DNA of 64,000 bases from Akkermansiaceae bacterium (GCA_018402445.1 JAGYIT010000006.1:310001-374000); one strand, 5' to 3'; positions 44,313 through 54,559 are shown, numbered from the stretch's first letter. Numbers and translations are program-made. Notes: generated by a model not told the origin, from the letters alone.

Positions 44313-47300
44313 ATGTCGCCCAAAATAAAATCCTACTCATCTGATTCTCTCAGCCCGCAGTGTTGCCAAGGTTTCCATCGTTCATTTGGCGGACTTGTTG
44401 CAGCAGTCGCTTGCTGGCTGGTCTGCGCGAGTTCCCTGATGGCGGTTGTGGAGGTGGACTTCAGTCATAGCAACTCGGCGGCGACCAACGCGGATCAGAA
44501 TACCGGCACGATCACCCTAGCGTTCACGGTGGATAGCACGGGCAATGTGACACTTAATGCTTCTTGTGCGAATCCAGGCCCGGCGGCAAACGTCAATGAG
44601 TTCGACGGCCCCTGCGGTACGATCAGTGATGCATCCATGTGGGGCCAGAACTTCAGCATTGTGCTGACATCCTCGGGAAGCGGCAGCCTGCGAGTGAGTA
44701 ATTTGACCACCGGCCTTTCCGTTCAAGGTCAGAGCGCACATCTGCTAGATGCTACCAACGAGCAGATCACCGCTACGGTGAGCGGTCTCGGAACGAAATT
44801 CAGGTTGCAGGAACTCGCATACGCAAATGCCACGACCTCGGCTGGCACCCAGATGAACGTCTCGGGAACCGCCTACGACTTGTCGGGCTCTGGCGGCTCG
44901 GTCGATATTTCTGCTCAGGAAATCACCGGCAACTTTACCATCAACTCTGCGACAGATGCGGAGGCACAGGGCTTCGTGCTGAGCGGATTTACCTTCGACG
45001 TGGTGGGGAGCCCTCCTCCTCCTTTGGAGGCTAATGATGCGGTCGTGAGTTTCGCCAACAGCGGCAATGGATATGGACCGACTCCACCTTTCACCACAGC
45101 CAGCGCTGGCACCGCGACCATCACGTTGGGTTTCTCAATCAATGGTGCGGGAGTGATTTCCCTCGACGCGTCCACCTCCAGTAGCGGGATCTTTACTACC
45201 ATGGTTGCGGAGTGGGACAGTGCCAACGTTGGCTCGGTGGCGGATCCCTCGTTATTAGGGAAATCTTTCACATTGGTGGGCAGCCAGTCCGGCGGAGCAA
45301 ACCTCACCATCAGTGAGCTCGGCGGCGGCGGCATCGGGATCCAGGGCGAGAACTCCAACCGGGTCGATGGTCTCAACCACGGTACGGACGACGTCAACTC
45401 CACTCCAGAAACCCTGACCTGGACGCTCAATGCGCCGGCCGGCCTTGAACTGGTCTTCAAGAGCTGGTCTTTCATAGAGGGCGCAGGCGGGGACATTCGC
45501 GTTTCTAATGGAACGATCAACAGCGATTTCCCCAATATGACGGGTGCCACGGGAACGCTTGCCCTACCCGAATTGCTCCTTACCAATGGCGAATCTCTTA
45601 CCTTCAAAGAGATTCCCGGGATGGGAGCAACCACCGGCGCAGGCATCGCAGGCTTCTCCTTCGCGGTGGCAGCACCCATTGTGCCCGAAGGATTTGATAA
45701 CGGCGCCGGTAACAACCTTTGGACCAATGCTTCAAACTGGAACCCGGAAGGTGTGCCTGCAGCTCCGAGCAATGCGATTATCGATGGATACAATGTGATC
45801 CTAAATAGTGCTGTGGCCTCCGGTCCAGATGAACTCATCATCATCGACGGCTCACTCACCCTCACAGGCAGCGGCGCGCTCTCGATGCAATCAATGACCC
45901 TCGGCCGGGATCTCACCAAGAACGTCCGTCTGGTAATCGATGGTTCTGGCGTTTCTTTCGGCAATTCAGGGTCTTCGCTGTCCGATGAATTCGTCATTGG
46001 ATCCGCTGGTACGGTAGAAAGCTTGCCGGATGCTGACGGTTGCGTGCCGCTTGAACTCGGCACCGCGAAACTCGTGCTCGATCTCGGTTCGCAGTGGATA
46101 CTGGACGGCATTAATGCCAGCGGCCCATACAACATCGGCGACCGCTTCACTCTAGCGAACTTCGGCTCGATTTCAGGCAGCACCGCTGGCCTCCGCACCC
46201 GCAATTTCGACCTGCCTCCCAACCGCCGACTCGAATTGGTGGTGACCTCTACCTCTATTTACTACGAGGTGACTGCCCAGACCGCTGCCACCGGACCGAA
46301 TATCATCCTCATCAACGTAGACGACATGGCAGGCGGACAGCATTTCGGCTTTGAGGGTAGGAATTGTATCACGCCGACGCTCGATTCCCTCGTCTCGAAT
46401 GGTCTACGTTTCACCTCGGGCTTCGCTGCCTCGACCGTCTGCGGACCCTCGCGCTACTCGCTCATGACTAGCCGCTGGGCTTCACGCAATACCAGCGAAC
46501 AGTTCAGCGCCCGCTATCCGGTTGGCACTCTCGGGCGCTTCGGCGTATCCGACACGGAACTCGAGCCCGACGGCCAGAACCTGGGAGCCTGGTTACAGCA
46601 GGCAGGCTATCGCACAGGCTTGGTTGGCAAGGGCCACCTTACCGACGATGATCTCATCTCCCCCTCCAATTGGGAGGCCAAGGGCCTGATGACCTACCCG
46701 CAGAATGCTGATCCCGCGAGCGACGCCGTCACTAATGCTAAGATGAAGCACAACCACCGCGTGCTCTGCCAACGGATGCAGGCCTTCGGCTTCGACTACG
46801 TCGCCAGCTACTACAAGGCCAACCTCAAGGAGCTTCTCAACGATGCCCTCAACGTCCACAACCAAGAGTGGATCACCAAAGGTGCGCTCGACTTCATCGA
46901 GGAGAACCACAACGAGCGCTTCTTCCTCTACATGGCGCCGACCATCAATCACGGGCCAGTCAATGACAACCTTACCAAAACGCTGAAAGCCGACAACCGC
47001 TATACCAGCGCCGGCTACTTACCAAACGAAGACTACTCATTCATGCCGCCCCGCTCGTCGATCATCAATCAGGTGCAAAACGCCGGGAAGAGCCTGATCT
47101 CCGCCCGCGAGACTTGGCTCGACTACTCCATCCAAGCTATCATCAACAAGCTCACCCAGCACGGCATCCGTAACGATACGCTCATTATCTTCACCTCGGA
47201 CCACGGCGAGAAGACGCTTTCTACCCCGGTCATTTGGGGCAAATCCGGGCTCTACGACCTCGGCATGAAGGTGCCGCTAGTCATGAATTGGCCCAATGGC

Positions 47301-48545
47301 ATCACCTCGCCAGGCCGCACCTATTCGGAAATGGTCAGTCATGTGGACATTGCCCCCACACTGCTCGCTCTGACCGGGGCCTCGAGCCTTCCGACCCGTC
47401 CAGTGGATGGCGTCAGCCTAGTGCCGGTGTTCAACGGCAGCAGTGCCGCGGTTCGTAACGACGTGTTCTGCGAGATTGGCTACGCCCGTGCCGTCCGCAC
47501 CAAGGACCGCAAATACATCGCCGTGCGCTACACACCGGAAATCCATACCAAGATCGCGAACGGCGATACCTGGCCAGAATATAGTGCGAATTCGCAGCCT
47601 ACGGGAGGAACCATTCCACGGCCATATTATGTCAATAACAGCGGTCTTGGAGCGGGCGTCGCATTAACCAAACCGACCTACTTCGACGATGACCAGCTCT
47701 ACAACCTCACCACCGATCCGAACGAGAACACCAACCTCTACGGCCAGGATCCCGCCACCGCCTACGACCTCAAGAAACGCCTCGCCAACTACATCGGTGG
47801 CATTCCCGGCCGCCCATTCCGCCAGTTCGGCGATTCGTCGACCGATTTTTCGCCGGCACCAGCCTCCTCGCCAACCGCTCCCGGTGCGCTTCAGATGAAG
47901 TTTCTCAACCTCAACTCGGTCCAACTCAATTGGTCTGATACCGCCAATAGCGAACTCGGCTACGTCATCCGCAAGACCGTCAACGGCGGCGCTCCGATCA
48001 TCGTAGGCGAACTGCCCTCCGGTGCGACCACCGCCACCGTCGCGCTCGATCCCGACACCGAGGATATCGTGCTCGAGGTGGCCAGCTACAACGTGCTCGG
48101 CGACAGTGGGATCGACGAGGATCTCTTATCCCCCGAATCATGGCGCTATCGGACATTTGGAAACGTCGATCCAACTCTCAGTCTTCCGATTAGCCAATGG
48201 AACGAGGATTCCGACGGCGATGGCGTTGAGACGATCTGGGAGTATGCCTATGGCACCAACCCGCTGCTCGGTTCGTCCGTTGCGCACCCCGAAATGAGGA
48301 TTGGTTCTCAGGATGGTGATTCCTTCCTTGAATATTTCGTGCCCCGCCAGCGCCGTCGTGGCCTAGATTTCGTTGGCTCGGTCTCATCGAGCCTTGCCTC
48401 CGACTGGCAGAGCGGTCCGGATCATTGTGTGGTCGTGGAGGACGAAGAAGATCATATCATTCTCCGAAGCATGTCGCCAATGACTGATCAACCTCGCCAA
48501 TTCATCCGAGCTGAAATCGTCAATCCGCCCACCAGCGAACCGTGA
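44313..48545 (+). CDS. Giant secreted protein with an embedded sulfatase domain
   Basis: This 1410-residue protein has a long signal sequence (FGGLVAAVACWLVCASSLMA). Two homologous beta-rich domains follow (about 47-235 and 240-455; compare TGTITLAFTVDSTGNVTLNA with TATITLGFSINGAGVISLDA). A passenger-like region comes next (about 460-655; NNLWTNASNWNPEGVPAAPS). The S1 sulfatase domain (about 658-1165) has NIILINVDDMAGGQHFGFEG, VCGPSRYSLMTSR (formylglycine cysteine C710, C-G-P-S-R), FTSDHGEKTLS and GLYDLGMKVPLVMNWP. A fibronectin-III-like domain (about 1183-1275) and a tail with DSDGDGVETIWEYAYGTNP complete it. Its sulfatase part is closest in wording to the sulfatase at 62345. Ordinary sulfatases are about 450-600 residues. 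Confidence 0.88.
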   Translation: MSPKIKSYSSDSLSPQCCQGFHRSFGGLVAAVACWLVCASSLMAVVEVDFSHSNSAATNADQNTGTITLAFTVDSTGNVTLNASCANPGPAANVNEFDGPCGTISDASMWGQNFSIVLTSSGSGSLRVSNLTTGLSVQGQSAHLLDATNEQITATVSGLGTKFRLQELAYANATTSAGTQMNVSGTAYDLSGSGGSVDISAQEITGNFTINSATDAEAQGFVLSGFTFDVVGSPPPPLEANDAVVSFANSGNGYGPTPPFTTASAGTATITLGFSINGAGVISLDASTSSSGIFTTMVAEWDSANVGSVADPSLLGKSFTLVGSQSGGANLTISELGGGGIGIQGENSNRVDGLNHGTDDVNSTPETLTWTLNAPAGLELVFKSWSFIEGAGGDIRVSNGTINSDFPNMTGATGTLALPELLLTNGESLTFKEIPGMGATTGAGIAGFSFAVAAPIVPEGFDNGAGNNLWTNASNWNPEGVPAAPSNAIIDGYNVILNSAVASGPDELIIIDGSLTLTGSGALSMQSMTLGRDLTKNVRLVIDGSGVSFGNSGSSLSDEFVIGSAGTVESLPDADGCVPLELGTAKLVLDLGSQWILDGINASGPYNIGDRFTLANFGSISGSTAGLRTRNFDLPPNRRLELVVTSTSIYYEVTAQTAATGPNIILINVDDMAGGQHFGFEGRNCITPTLDSLVSNGLRFTSGFAASTVCGPSRYSLMTSRWASRNTSEQFSARYPVGTLGRFGVSDTELEPDGQNLGAWLQQAGYRTGLVGKGHLTDDDLISPSNWEAKGLMTYPQNADPASDAVTNAKMKHNHRVLCQRMQAFGFDYVASYYKANLKELLNDALNVHNQEWITKGALDFIEENHNERFFLYMAPTINHGPVNDNLTKTLKADNRYTSAGYLPNEDYSFMPPRSSIINQVQNAGKSLISARETWLDYSIQAIINKLTQHGIRNDTLIIFTSDHGEKTLSTPVIWGKSGLYDLGMKVPLVMNWPNGITSPGRTYSEMVSHVDIAPTLLALTGASSLPTRPVDGVSLVPVFNGSSAAVRNDVFCEIGYARAVRTKDRKYIAVRYTPEIHTKIANGDTWPEYSANSQPTGGTIPRPYYVNNSGLGAGVALTKPTYFDDDQLYNLTTDPNENTNLYGQDPATAYDLKKRLANYIGGIPGRPFRQFGDSSTDFSPAPASSPTAPGALQMKFLNLNSVQLNWSDTANSELGYVIRKTVNGGAPIIVGELPSGATTATVALDPDTEDIVLEVASYNVLGDSGIDEDLLSPESWRYRTFGNVDPTLSLPISQWNEDSDGDGVETIWEYAYGTNPLLGSSVAHPEMRIGSQDGDSFLEYFVPRQRRRGLDFVGSVSSSLASDWQSGPDHCVVVEDEEDHIILRSMSPMTDQPRQFIRAEIVNPPTSEP

Positions 48546-48640
48546 ATTTTTTATGAGACTAATCAACAGTCGCCATTTTGAGTATCCCAGAGACCCCACG
48601 CACACCCTAATGGCAATAACCCAATGATAGGCGACGAAAG

Positions 48641-51600
48641 ATGATCGTAGTGATTCGCACGCTTCCCGTGACTCTCAAGCAAAGCCTCCCCCGGGGCTTT
48701 GCCTTGGTTGTCACGTTATCCTTGCTGGTGCTCTTGACGGTTGTGGCAATCGGCCTGCTCTCTTTGTCGGGGATTACACTTCGTAGCAGTTCACAGAGTG
48801 CTGCAATGTCCGAGGCTCGTGCCAACGCCCGCTTAGCGCTGATGCTTGCCCTTGGGGAACTGCAGAAGGAGCTAGGGCCGGACCAGCGGATTTCTGCGCC
48901 CGGAGGCCAGCAACTCGAGGAGGGAGATAAGGCCGCCGGAGGTCAATGGGTTGGTGTTTATGAGGCTTGGCCAGCGGGGGATGAAACGCGCCCATCACCG
49001 AAATTTCGCCGTTGGCTGATCTCCGGTGATGAGAGCATCGTCACCAATTCTTCTTCTGCTACTTCATTGTCACCGTCAGCGAACAAAGTTCCGCTGGTGG
49101 CTGCCGTTGATGATCACAATGCGGTGGAAGCGGGTATCATAAGGACCTCCAAGGGAGCCTCTGCCTGGTGGGTGGGAGACCAAAACATGAAAGCCAAGCT
49201 GGGCGGAGCACTGAAGCCGGCCGGTGATTCTGAAATGGCTGCCAATCGCCTTCAGTCCGCACCGCGTGCTGCGCATGAGGTTTTCATCGGTGGTGCCGCA
49301 GTCGCTGCCGATGCTCCGCAACTGGATCGTCTGGCATCCGCACAAACTATCGAACTCCTAAGTCCGCAGGTGAAACCGCTTTTTCATGATGCCACAGTGG
49401 TCTCGCTAGGACTGCTGACCAACGTGCGCGCCGGCGGATTCCGCAAGGATCTCAATTTTCTAATGGAAACTCCCAAGCCGCAGCCCAACACCCCAGAAGT
49501 TGCCCCGCTTTACAAAGCGGGTTCCACGGCGGGCATCAACCTTGGTGAACTGTGGGTCGATCACAATATATGGGCTGAGCTCGAATACCCCTCCAGTCCT
49601 CCTAAACATGCTGATGGCGGAACGATTCCATCCGGAATGCCTTTCCTAGTATGCACTGCGGAAAAGAATGATTCTTTTCTGCTCTACAAACACTTGCCCA
49701 GACTCCAGCTCACCTTGCTGTACTCTCTGATCAGCAAAAGCCGTATGGTAGACGGCAAGAAGGTCTATGACCTCTTCCTTGTCGCCGATCCGGTGTTCAC
49801 GATCTGGAATCCCTTCGACGTCTGCCTTCATGTGCCCACTTCCGCCTTTGCCACCTTCAAGAGTTGGGCCATTCCCTACGATTTGAACATGAAACTGGAA
49901 AACGGCCCACCGGGCAGCAAGACCTCGTTCAGCAGATCCATCAAACAACTTTCAAACGACCGGCTGTTTTTCTTCTATGGTCAACTAGGGCGCGGGCAGA
50001 ATCTCGTTCTGCGACCTGGGGAGGTTCAGGTCATCGCACAGGGATTCGGTGACAGCATCAAGAACCCGGGCAAGGGTGCCTGGCAGTTCGATGGAAAACT
50101 CGGCTGGGAGTTCGCCTCAGGTTACGCCTATCCCATTCCTTACGAAACGAATCCTCGCCTGATGGACGGCACGCAGAGGATCACATATTCGATGACGCCC
50201 AACACCATCAAGAGTGACGCCGGACTGTTTCTATGGAGTTATAACATCGGCGAACTGGTGGATTCCTCCGGCGTCGCCAAATACGTTGGAAGCTTCAACA
50301 TCGACCTAGTTTATTCCCGCCTTCCTGGCGAGACGGCGATATCTGCGAATGAGTTTCCTAATGTGCTACCATCCCTGCCGCTCGATCCCTCGGCGGGCAA
50401 TACGATCGCACAATTGGAAAATAATAAATGGCCGATCTGTGTGTTCACTTACGGATTGCGGACCGAGTCGGATCCTATGTTTGAAGGTGGTGGAAATCCG
50501 GGAACACGCTTCACTGGACGTGCTATGCTTCGGGCCAACGAAACCTCGGTGTCCCAAGATCTTTACAATCTCGCTCCAGATATCCTTCGCACCTCGCCCC
50601 TTCAGGTCGGCATGCGCCGGGTAAATAGCCTGAATAGTCCGATCATCGAATGTGATGCAAACGGGCTGGGTTACTATGGTGCTGAGTATGGCGCAGCCGG
50701 TGGCGTCTCCCATGTGATCACGCGCTCCATCCCGCGGGCGCCGATCCATTCGCTCGGTGCCCTGCAGCACGCCGCCGCCGAAGGGACTAGGTTTGGCCAG
50801 CCACGAGGCGAACGCTCATGGTTCATGCAGCCATCCATTAGCCATGCGATCTCCAACTCGTTCGCGCCATCATGCTTCGCGCCATCCGAGGTGCGCGGCC
50901 AGCTTGCCGGGCGTGATGCGGCGGATCATTCGTATCTCTCGAATCTCGCGCTCTGGGACAATTACTTTTACTCCTCGATCAAACCGCGCACGACCTCCGC
51001 CAATAAAAACGCTACAACGGCCTACAAGGAACAGAAGGCGCGTCTGGAGGACTTCCTTGCCGCTGGATCTCCTACCTATCAACCACTACCCAACGAGCGG
51101 ATGAAACCGTGGATCAGTGACCCCGCGGCAACCGTTAACGCGATTTTCCCTTCGACCAAACCTGCCGATGATGCTGCTGATCGTATCGCGTCTTTTCTGA
51201 TGGTGGATGGCATGTTCAACGTCAATTCCACCTCGGTGGCGGCATGGCAGGGTTTTCTATCAGGCCTCAAGGGCGGTAAGGTTCCCGTCAACGAGACTCC
51301 CTCCCTCAAGAAGGATGCGGATCTGGTTGATACAGAAAAAACCCCGGTCGCGTCACTGCTCACGCCGGCTGCCGGTGAGATCGATCCCATCACGCTCACA
51401 GACTCCGCGGATCGCGACCAGTGGCTCGGATTTCGTAGTCTTGATGATGGTCAAATCGAGGAACTCGCTAAGGCCGTCGTCAAGCAAGTGCGTCTGCGCG
51501 GCCCCTTCCTTTCCATCGCGGACTTCATCAACCGGCGTCCGGGCAACGACAAAGATCTCGCCTTGTCGGGGCCGCTTCAAAGCGCGCTTGATGACAAGGA

Positions 51601-52000
51601 GGTTTCCATCAATGAGGCCTACCGCGATGGTGGGCGCTCTCTCAGTGTAGCCGAGGCTGCTGCCCAAGGATTTCCTTTTCCCGAGGCGGAAGCTGGTGCC
51701 AAGGCGGTCTGCTCTCCAGGGTATGTAAAACAAGGTGATCTACTCACTACCCTCGGCCCCCTAATCAACGTTCGAGGGGACACCTTTGTCATCCGTAGTT
51801 ACGGCGAGGCGCGCGATGCAACGGGCAACAAAGTGCTGGCGCGCGCATGGTGCGAAGCCGTGGTCCAGCGTGTGCCGGACTTCGTCGATCCCTCCGACGA
51901 AGCTCACAAGCCTGTTCCGAAATCCAAGATCAACCTCGCTTTCGGACGACGCTTTAACATCGTTTCTTTCCGTTATCTCGATCCCCGAGAAGTCATCTGA
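48641..52000 (+). CDS. Verru_Chthon cassette protein A (prepilin-like giant protein)
   Basis: This 1119-residue protein has a type IV prepilin-like N-terminus: a basic leader, then RGFALVVTLSLLVLLTVVAI and SLSGITLRSSSQ. The following MSEARANARLALMLALGELQ with KELGPDQR is the hallmark of Verru_Chthon cassette protein A (TIGR02600), known only from Verrucomicrobia. The large body (about 100-1119) is of unknown fold, with blocks such as PRAPIHSLGALQHAA and HAISNSFAPSCFA. The family usually occurs with prepilin-like proteins B, C and D; none is present here. It lies 95 bases after the sulfatase-scaffold gene and 29 before a small secreted protein, suggesting one operon. Function is unknown; a pilus-like secretion or surface role is inferred. 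Confidence 0.88.
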   Translation: MIVVIRTLPVTLKQSLPRGFALVVTLSLLVLLTVVAIGLLSLSGITLRSSSQSAAMSEARANARLALMLALGELQKELGPDQRISAPGGQQLEEGDKAAGGQWVGVYEAWPAGDETRPSPKFRRWLISGDESIVTNSSSATSLSPSANKVPLVAAVDDHNAVEAGIIRTSKGASAWWVGDQNMKAKLGGALKPAGDSEMAANRLQSAPRAAHEVFIGGAAVAADAPQLDRLASAQTIELLSPQVKPLFHDATVVSLGLLTNVRAGGFRKDLNFLMETPKPQPNTPEVAPLYKAGSTAGINLGELWVDHNIWAELEYPSSPPKHADGGTIPSGMPFLVCTAEKNDSFLLYKHLPRLQLTLLYSLISKSRMVDGKKVYDLFLVADPVFTIWNPFDVCLHVPTSAFATFKSWAIPYDLNMKLENGPPGSKTSFSRSIKQLSNDRLFFFYGQLGRGQNLVLRPGEVQVIAQGFGDSIKNPGKGAWQFDGKLGWEFASGYAYPIPYETNPRLMDGTQRITYSMTPNTIKSDAGLFLWSYNIGELVDSSGVAKYVGSFNIDLVYSRLPGETAISANEFPNVLPSLPLDPSAGNTIAQLENNKWPICVFTYGLRTESDPMFEGGGNPGTRFTGRAMLRANETSVSQDLYNLAPDILRTSPLQVGMRRVNSLNSPIIECDANGLGYYGAEYGAAGGVSHVITRSIPRAPIHSLGALQHAAAEGTRFGQPRGERSWFMQPSISHAISNSFAPSCFAPSEVRGQLAGRDAADHSYLSNLALWDNYFYSSIKPRTTSANKNATTAYKEQKARLEDFLAAGSPTYQPLPNERMKPWISDPAATVNAIFPSTKPADDAADRIASFLMVDGMFNVNSTSVAAWQGFLSGLKGGKVPVNETPSLKKDADLVDTEKTPVASLLTPAAGEIDPITLTDSADRDQWLGFRSLDDGQIEELAKAVVKQVRLRGPFLSIADFINRRPGNDKDLALSGPLQSALDDKEVSINEAYRDGGRSLSVAEAAAQGFPFPEAEAGAKAVCSPGYVKQGDLLTTLGPLINVRGDTFVIRSYGEARDATGNKVLARAWCEAVVQRVPDFVDPSDEAHKPVPKSKINLAFGRRFNIVSFRYLDPREVI

Positions 52001-52029
52001 AACCATCGACCGCATCCGCCACTCGTTTC

Positions 52030-52710
52030 ATGTTCCGTCGTATTGCCGCCGTACAAACAGCCGCTGTCTGTTTCTTCTCAAGTCTGACTTTCAGTGCGGA
52101 GTCTGCTGGTCCCGGCATCCGGGCTTTGCTACTCGTGCCCGGAGGACCCGTTATCAAACTCCACCCGATGTCCGGGGAAACGGTGGGCGAAGCGGTGCTG
52201 GTCGGCGCACGTGGCCTGAGTGAATCCTTTAGACCCACTGCCCGTGAATTCTCCCTCGCTATCCCGGACATCAAGCAGAAGTCCGGCTATCGCCCTTTGG
52301 GCAAGGTCTCACTTCCGGAGCAGGGCAAGGATTTCATCATTCTGCTGGAACCTGACAAACAGACTTTCAAGGTTCATGTCGTCGATAGCCGTGAGTCCCG
52401 TTTCGGCGCGGACTCTGTTCTGTTTTTCAACGCATCGGACACCATTCTCGGAGCGGCTCTCGGTGCCAACAAGGTTATCATCAAGCCTCGCGTCGCGGTC
52501 TTTGCCAAGCCGCCACCACGTGGTGCCAAGCCCTTCTATCAGGTTACATTCTATCAACCTGACAATAGCAAGGCGCGCCCCTTTACAAATACACGCTGGC
52601 CGCATCGGGACACAAGCCGCTGCTATGTGTTCTTTTATCGCAGCAAAACCGGACGGCTAACCTATCAGGCGGTGGACGAGAGTCTGGTTCCCGTCGCCCC
52701 AGCCGAATGA
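52030..52710 (+). CDS. Small secreted protein, paralogue 1
   Basis: This 226-residue protein has a signal peptide (AAVQTAAVCFFSSLTFSAES). The family is not recognised by name. Motifs are LPEQGKDFIILLEPDKQTFK, DSVLFFNASDTILGAALGAN and the end NTRWPHRDTSRCYVFFYRS with KTGRLTYQAVDE. The same pattern occurs in the next gene, so the two arose by duplication. It overlaps that gene by 4 bases (ATGA at 52707). Position right after the Verru_Chthon protein A gene suggests joint export or assembly. Confidence 0.75.
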   Translation: MFRRIAAVQTAAVCFFSSLTFSAESAGPGIRALLLVPGGPVIKLHPMSGETVGEAVLVGARGLSESFRPTAREFSLAIPDIKQKSGYRPLGKVSLPEQGKDFIILLEPDKQTFKVHVVDSRESRFGADSVLFFNASDTILGAALGANKVIIKPRVAVFAKPPPRGAKPFYQVTFYQPDNSKARPFTNTRWPHRDTSRCYVFFYRSKTGRLTYQAVDESLVPVAPAE

Positions 52711-53405
52711 ATCCGCCCGCTCTCTTGATCAAACCATCCAAATTCATGAAACCTTCGCTTTCCTCGATGTTACCTGCCATCGGTATTTTACTCTGTGCCG
52801 TTGCGGATGCATGTGGGGCGGAGAAGGAGATCGCCCTCCGCCTGCTGGCCTGCGAAGTAAGTAAGGAGCCCATGAAGGTGATTGTCGTGACAAAGAATTC
52901 GTCGTCCGCCGAGATGGAAGTGCCTTCTGCATCATTCTCCCCGCCGGTGGCGGTCTCCGGGCGCGCGGTGGAGATCAAAGCTCCGGGTGCCGGCGAAACG
53001 TTCTGTACCGCCACTCTGCCTGAGAAGGGGCAATCCTTTGCCCTTTTGCTGGCCTCAAAAACACCTAACGGTCTCGCTCCCGTGGTGGTCCGGTTGGATG
53101 ACGACGCATTCCAACCCGGCGATTTTCAATTCATCAACCGCTCCGGCAAAACTGTCGTAGTCAAACTCGGCGGTACCGAGGTCGTGATTGATGCGGACGG
53201 CATCTCGAAGGCCCGCCCCACCGATCCCGCCAACAACGGCTACTACCTTGTTACCATGAGTACCCGCAGCGAAAAGGGTGACAAGGTAATAGCCTCCACT
53301 CGCTGGCCCTTGGACGACTCGAAGCGAGGGTATATCCTGTTTCTCGCCAAGCCGAGCGGACGTGTCACCTACCGCTCGGTCGAAGAATTCGTCGCGAAGC
53401 CGTAA
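52707..53405 (+). CDS. Small secreted protein, paralogue 2
   Basis: This 232-residue protein shares the layout of its upstream neighbour: LPEKGQSFALLLASKTPNG, FQFINRSGKTVVVKLGGTEV and STRWPLDDSKRGYILFLAKP with SGRVTYRSVEEF. The overlap with the preceding stop favours the ATG at 52707, but the signal peptide (KPSLSSMLPAIGILLCAVAD) begins at the ATG at 52746; either may be used. Function is unknown. Confidence 0.75.
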   Translation: MNPPALLIKPSKFMKPSLSSMLPAIGILLCAVADACGAEKEIALRLLACEVSKEPMKVIVVTKNSSSAEMEVPSASFSPPVAVSGRAVEIKAPGAGETFCTATLPEKGQSFALLLASKTPNGLAPVVVRLDDDAFQPGDFQFINRSGKTVVVKLGGTEVVIDADGISKARPTDPANNGYYLVTMSTRSEKGDKVIASTRWPLDDSKRGYILFLAKPSGRVTYRSVEEFVAKP

Positions 53406-54559
53406 GGGGGAATCCTCTTTTGGACAGCAAGTAGTTCGTGGATTGGAGCAAGGGAGAAAGCGGGCAGTTCATCTCGACGGATCGACCTACAAGCAGTTGA
53501 ACTCGTCGAACAAGACGGTCAGCCCCTGACCGAAGTTCTACAGCCGTTCAGTTGGATATAGATTTTCCAAGCCCCCCGAAGGGAGGGATGTGGATGAAAA
53601 GCTAGGTCACCCAGTCATCTCAGGGCTTGAGCGCCTGATCCACATAGCCATACCAAGTGTTGAAAGCTTCGCGATCGATACCGAAGATGACGATCGCTCC
53701 GTTCATGCGGTCACCCCGGTTTTCCCAGCGCATCCGGAAGGTGAACTCGTATGCGCATCCTACCATAAGCAACATAGGCTGCCAGAGTTGCGCCGACTCG
53801 AGGTTCGAGGTCTTGTCGTTCATCTCCATGCCAAAAAAACGCCTGCCGTGTGCGCCGCCGCCCTCGCCCGGGCTCCGATCGCCGCCGATGTTTCCGTAAA
53901 ATGCCATGGTGCCTAGAGCGTCTCTTGTGCGTTGAAACCACCATCTTTGATCAGGTTCCAAGCCTGCTTCTCGGTGTCACTTTCACCCTGAACCTCGGCG
54001 ACTAGGAAATCATCGAGGATCAGAGCCTTGCAGCCTGGCATTTGATTGAGCAGCTGTTGTGCGTAGGCGAGGCTGTGCTGGTCTGGGGAGGGTCACGTAG
54101 AAGCGTAATTTAAGCTGCTTGCATCGCTTCGAAAAGCGAATCGCGTGTGGCTCACGCAGTCGCCGGTTCCTTTCTGATACCGCACCTAGACGGAAGCCTT
54201 GTAACTTTTTTCGGCTTACAGCTTCAACCGCTATCCTTGGGTGACGAACTCGAAGCCTATCGCTTCCACTGGCAGGCCAAATATCACTCCTTCTTTGTGT
54301 ATCGAGTCTCGCCCTCGCCGATGCAGGGGACGACGAGCTAATCTTGGATCTCGCCGCGTTCAGAGCGGTGAACCTCCTAACCCACCGATGTCGTTCCGGT
54401 CGCCAACACTATGGCCAGTGTACTTCGGAACCCGGGTAAGTAAGAAATACGACTCGGCAGCCGAGTGGAGTCCAGTGGAAACAGGATACTGATAAGGCCG
54501 CTAGCTAGGAGCTGTCAGAGGTTCTCTCCTTCGGTGGCATCGATGGGCCCAAGGTAAGG
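53406..54559. other. Gene-poor decayed stretch
   Basis: No intact gene was found over about 1.15 kb. It contains a minus-strand relic (53620-54110, listed separately). A plus-strand reading at 54147-54341 (GSFLIPHLDGSLVTFFGLQL, then DELEAYRFHWQAKYHSFFV) looks weakly protein-like but is unrecognised. No repeats, tRNA or clear terminator were seen. The end of the alpha-mannosidase gene forms the right border. Confidence 0.5.
53620..54110 (-). pseudogene. Unrecognised broken gene
   Basis: Three minus-strand segments read like real protein but in different frames. They are KQLKLRFYVTLP (about 54110-54085), then PDQHSLAYAQQLLNQMPGCK and LILDDFLVAEVQGESDTEKQ ending at a stop near 53915, then DALGTMAFYGNIGGD with FTFRMRWENRGDRMNGAIVI to the stop at 53620. 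The last part is beta-rich and resembles the C-terminal module of a secreted enzyme. I cannot name the family. Orientation matches the alpha-mannosidase upstream, so it may once have been the next gene of that operon. Confidence 0.45.

Noticed and set aside
54147..54341. Small plus-strand protein in the decayed stretch
   Set aside because: It starts with GTG without a convincing ribosome site, matches no known family and lies amid relics, so it was not called as a gene.
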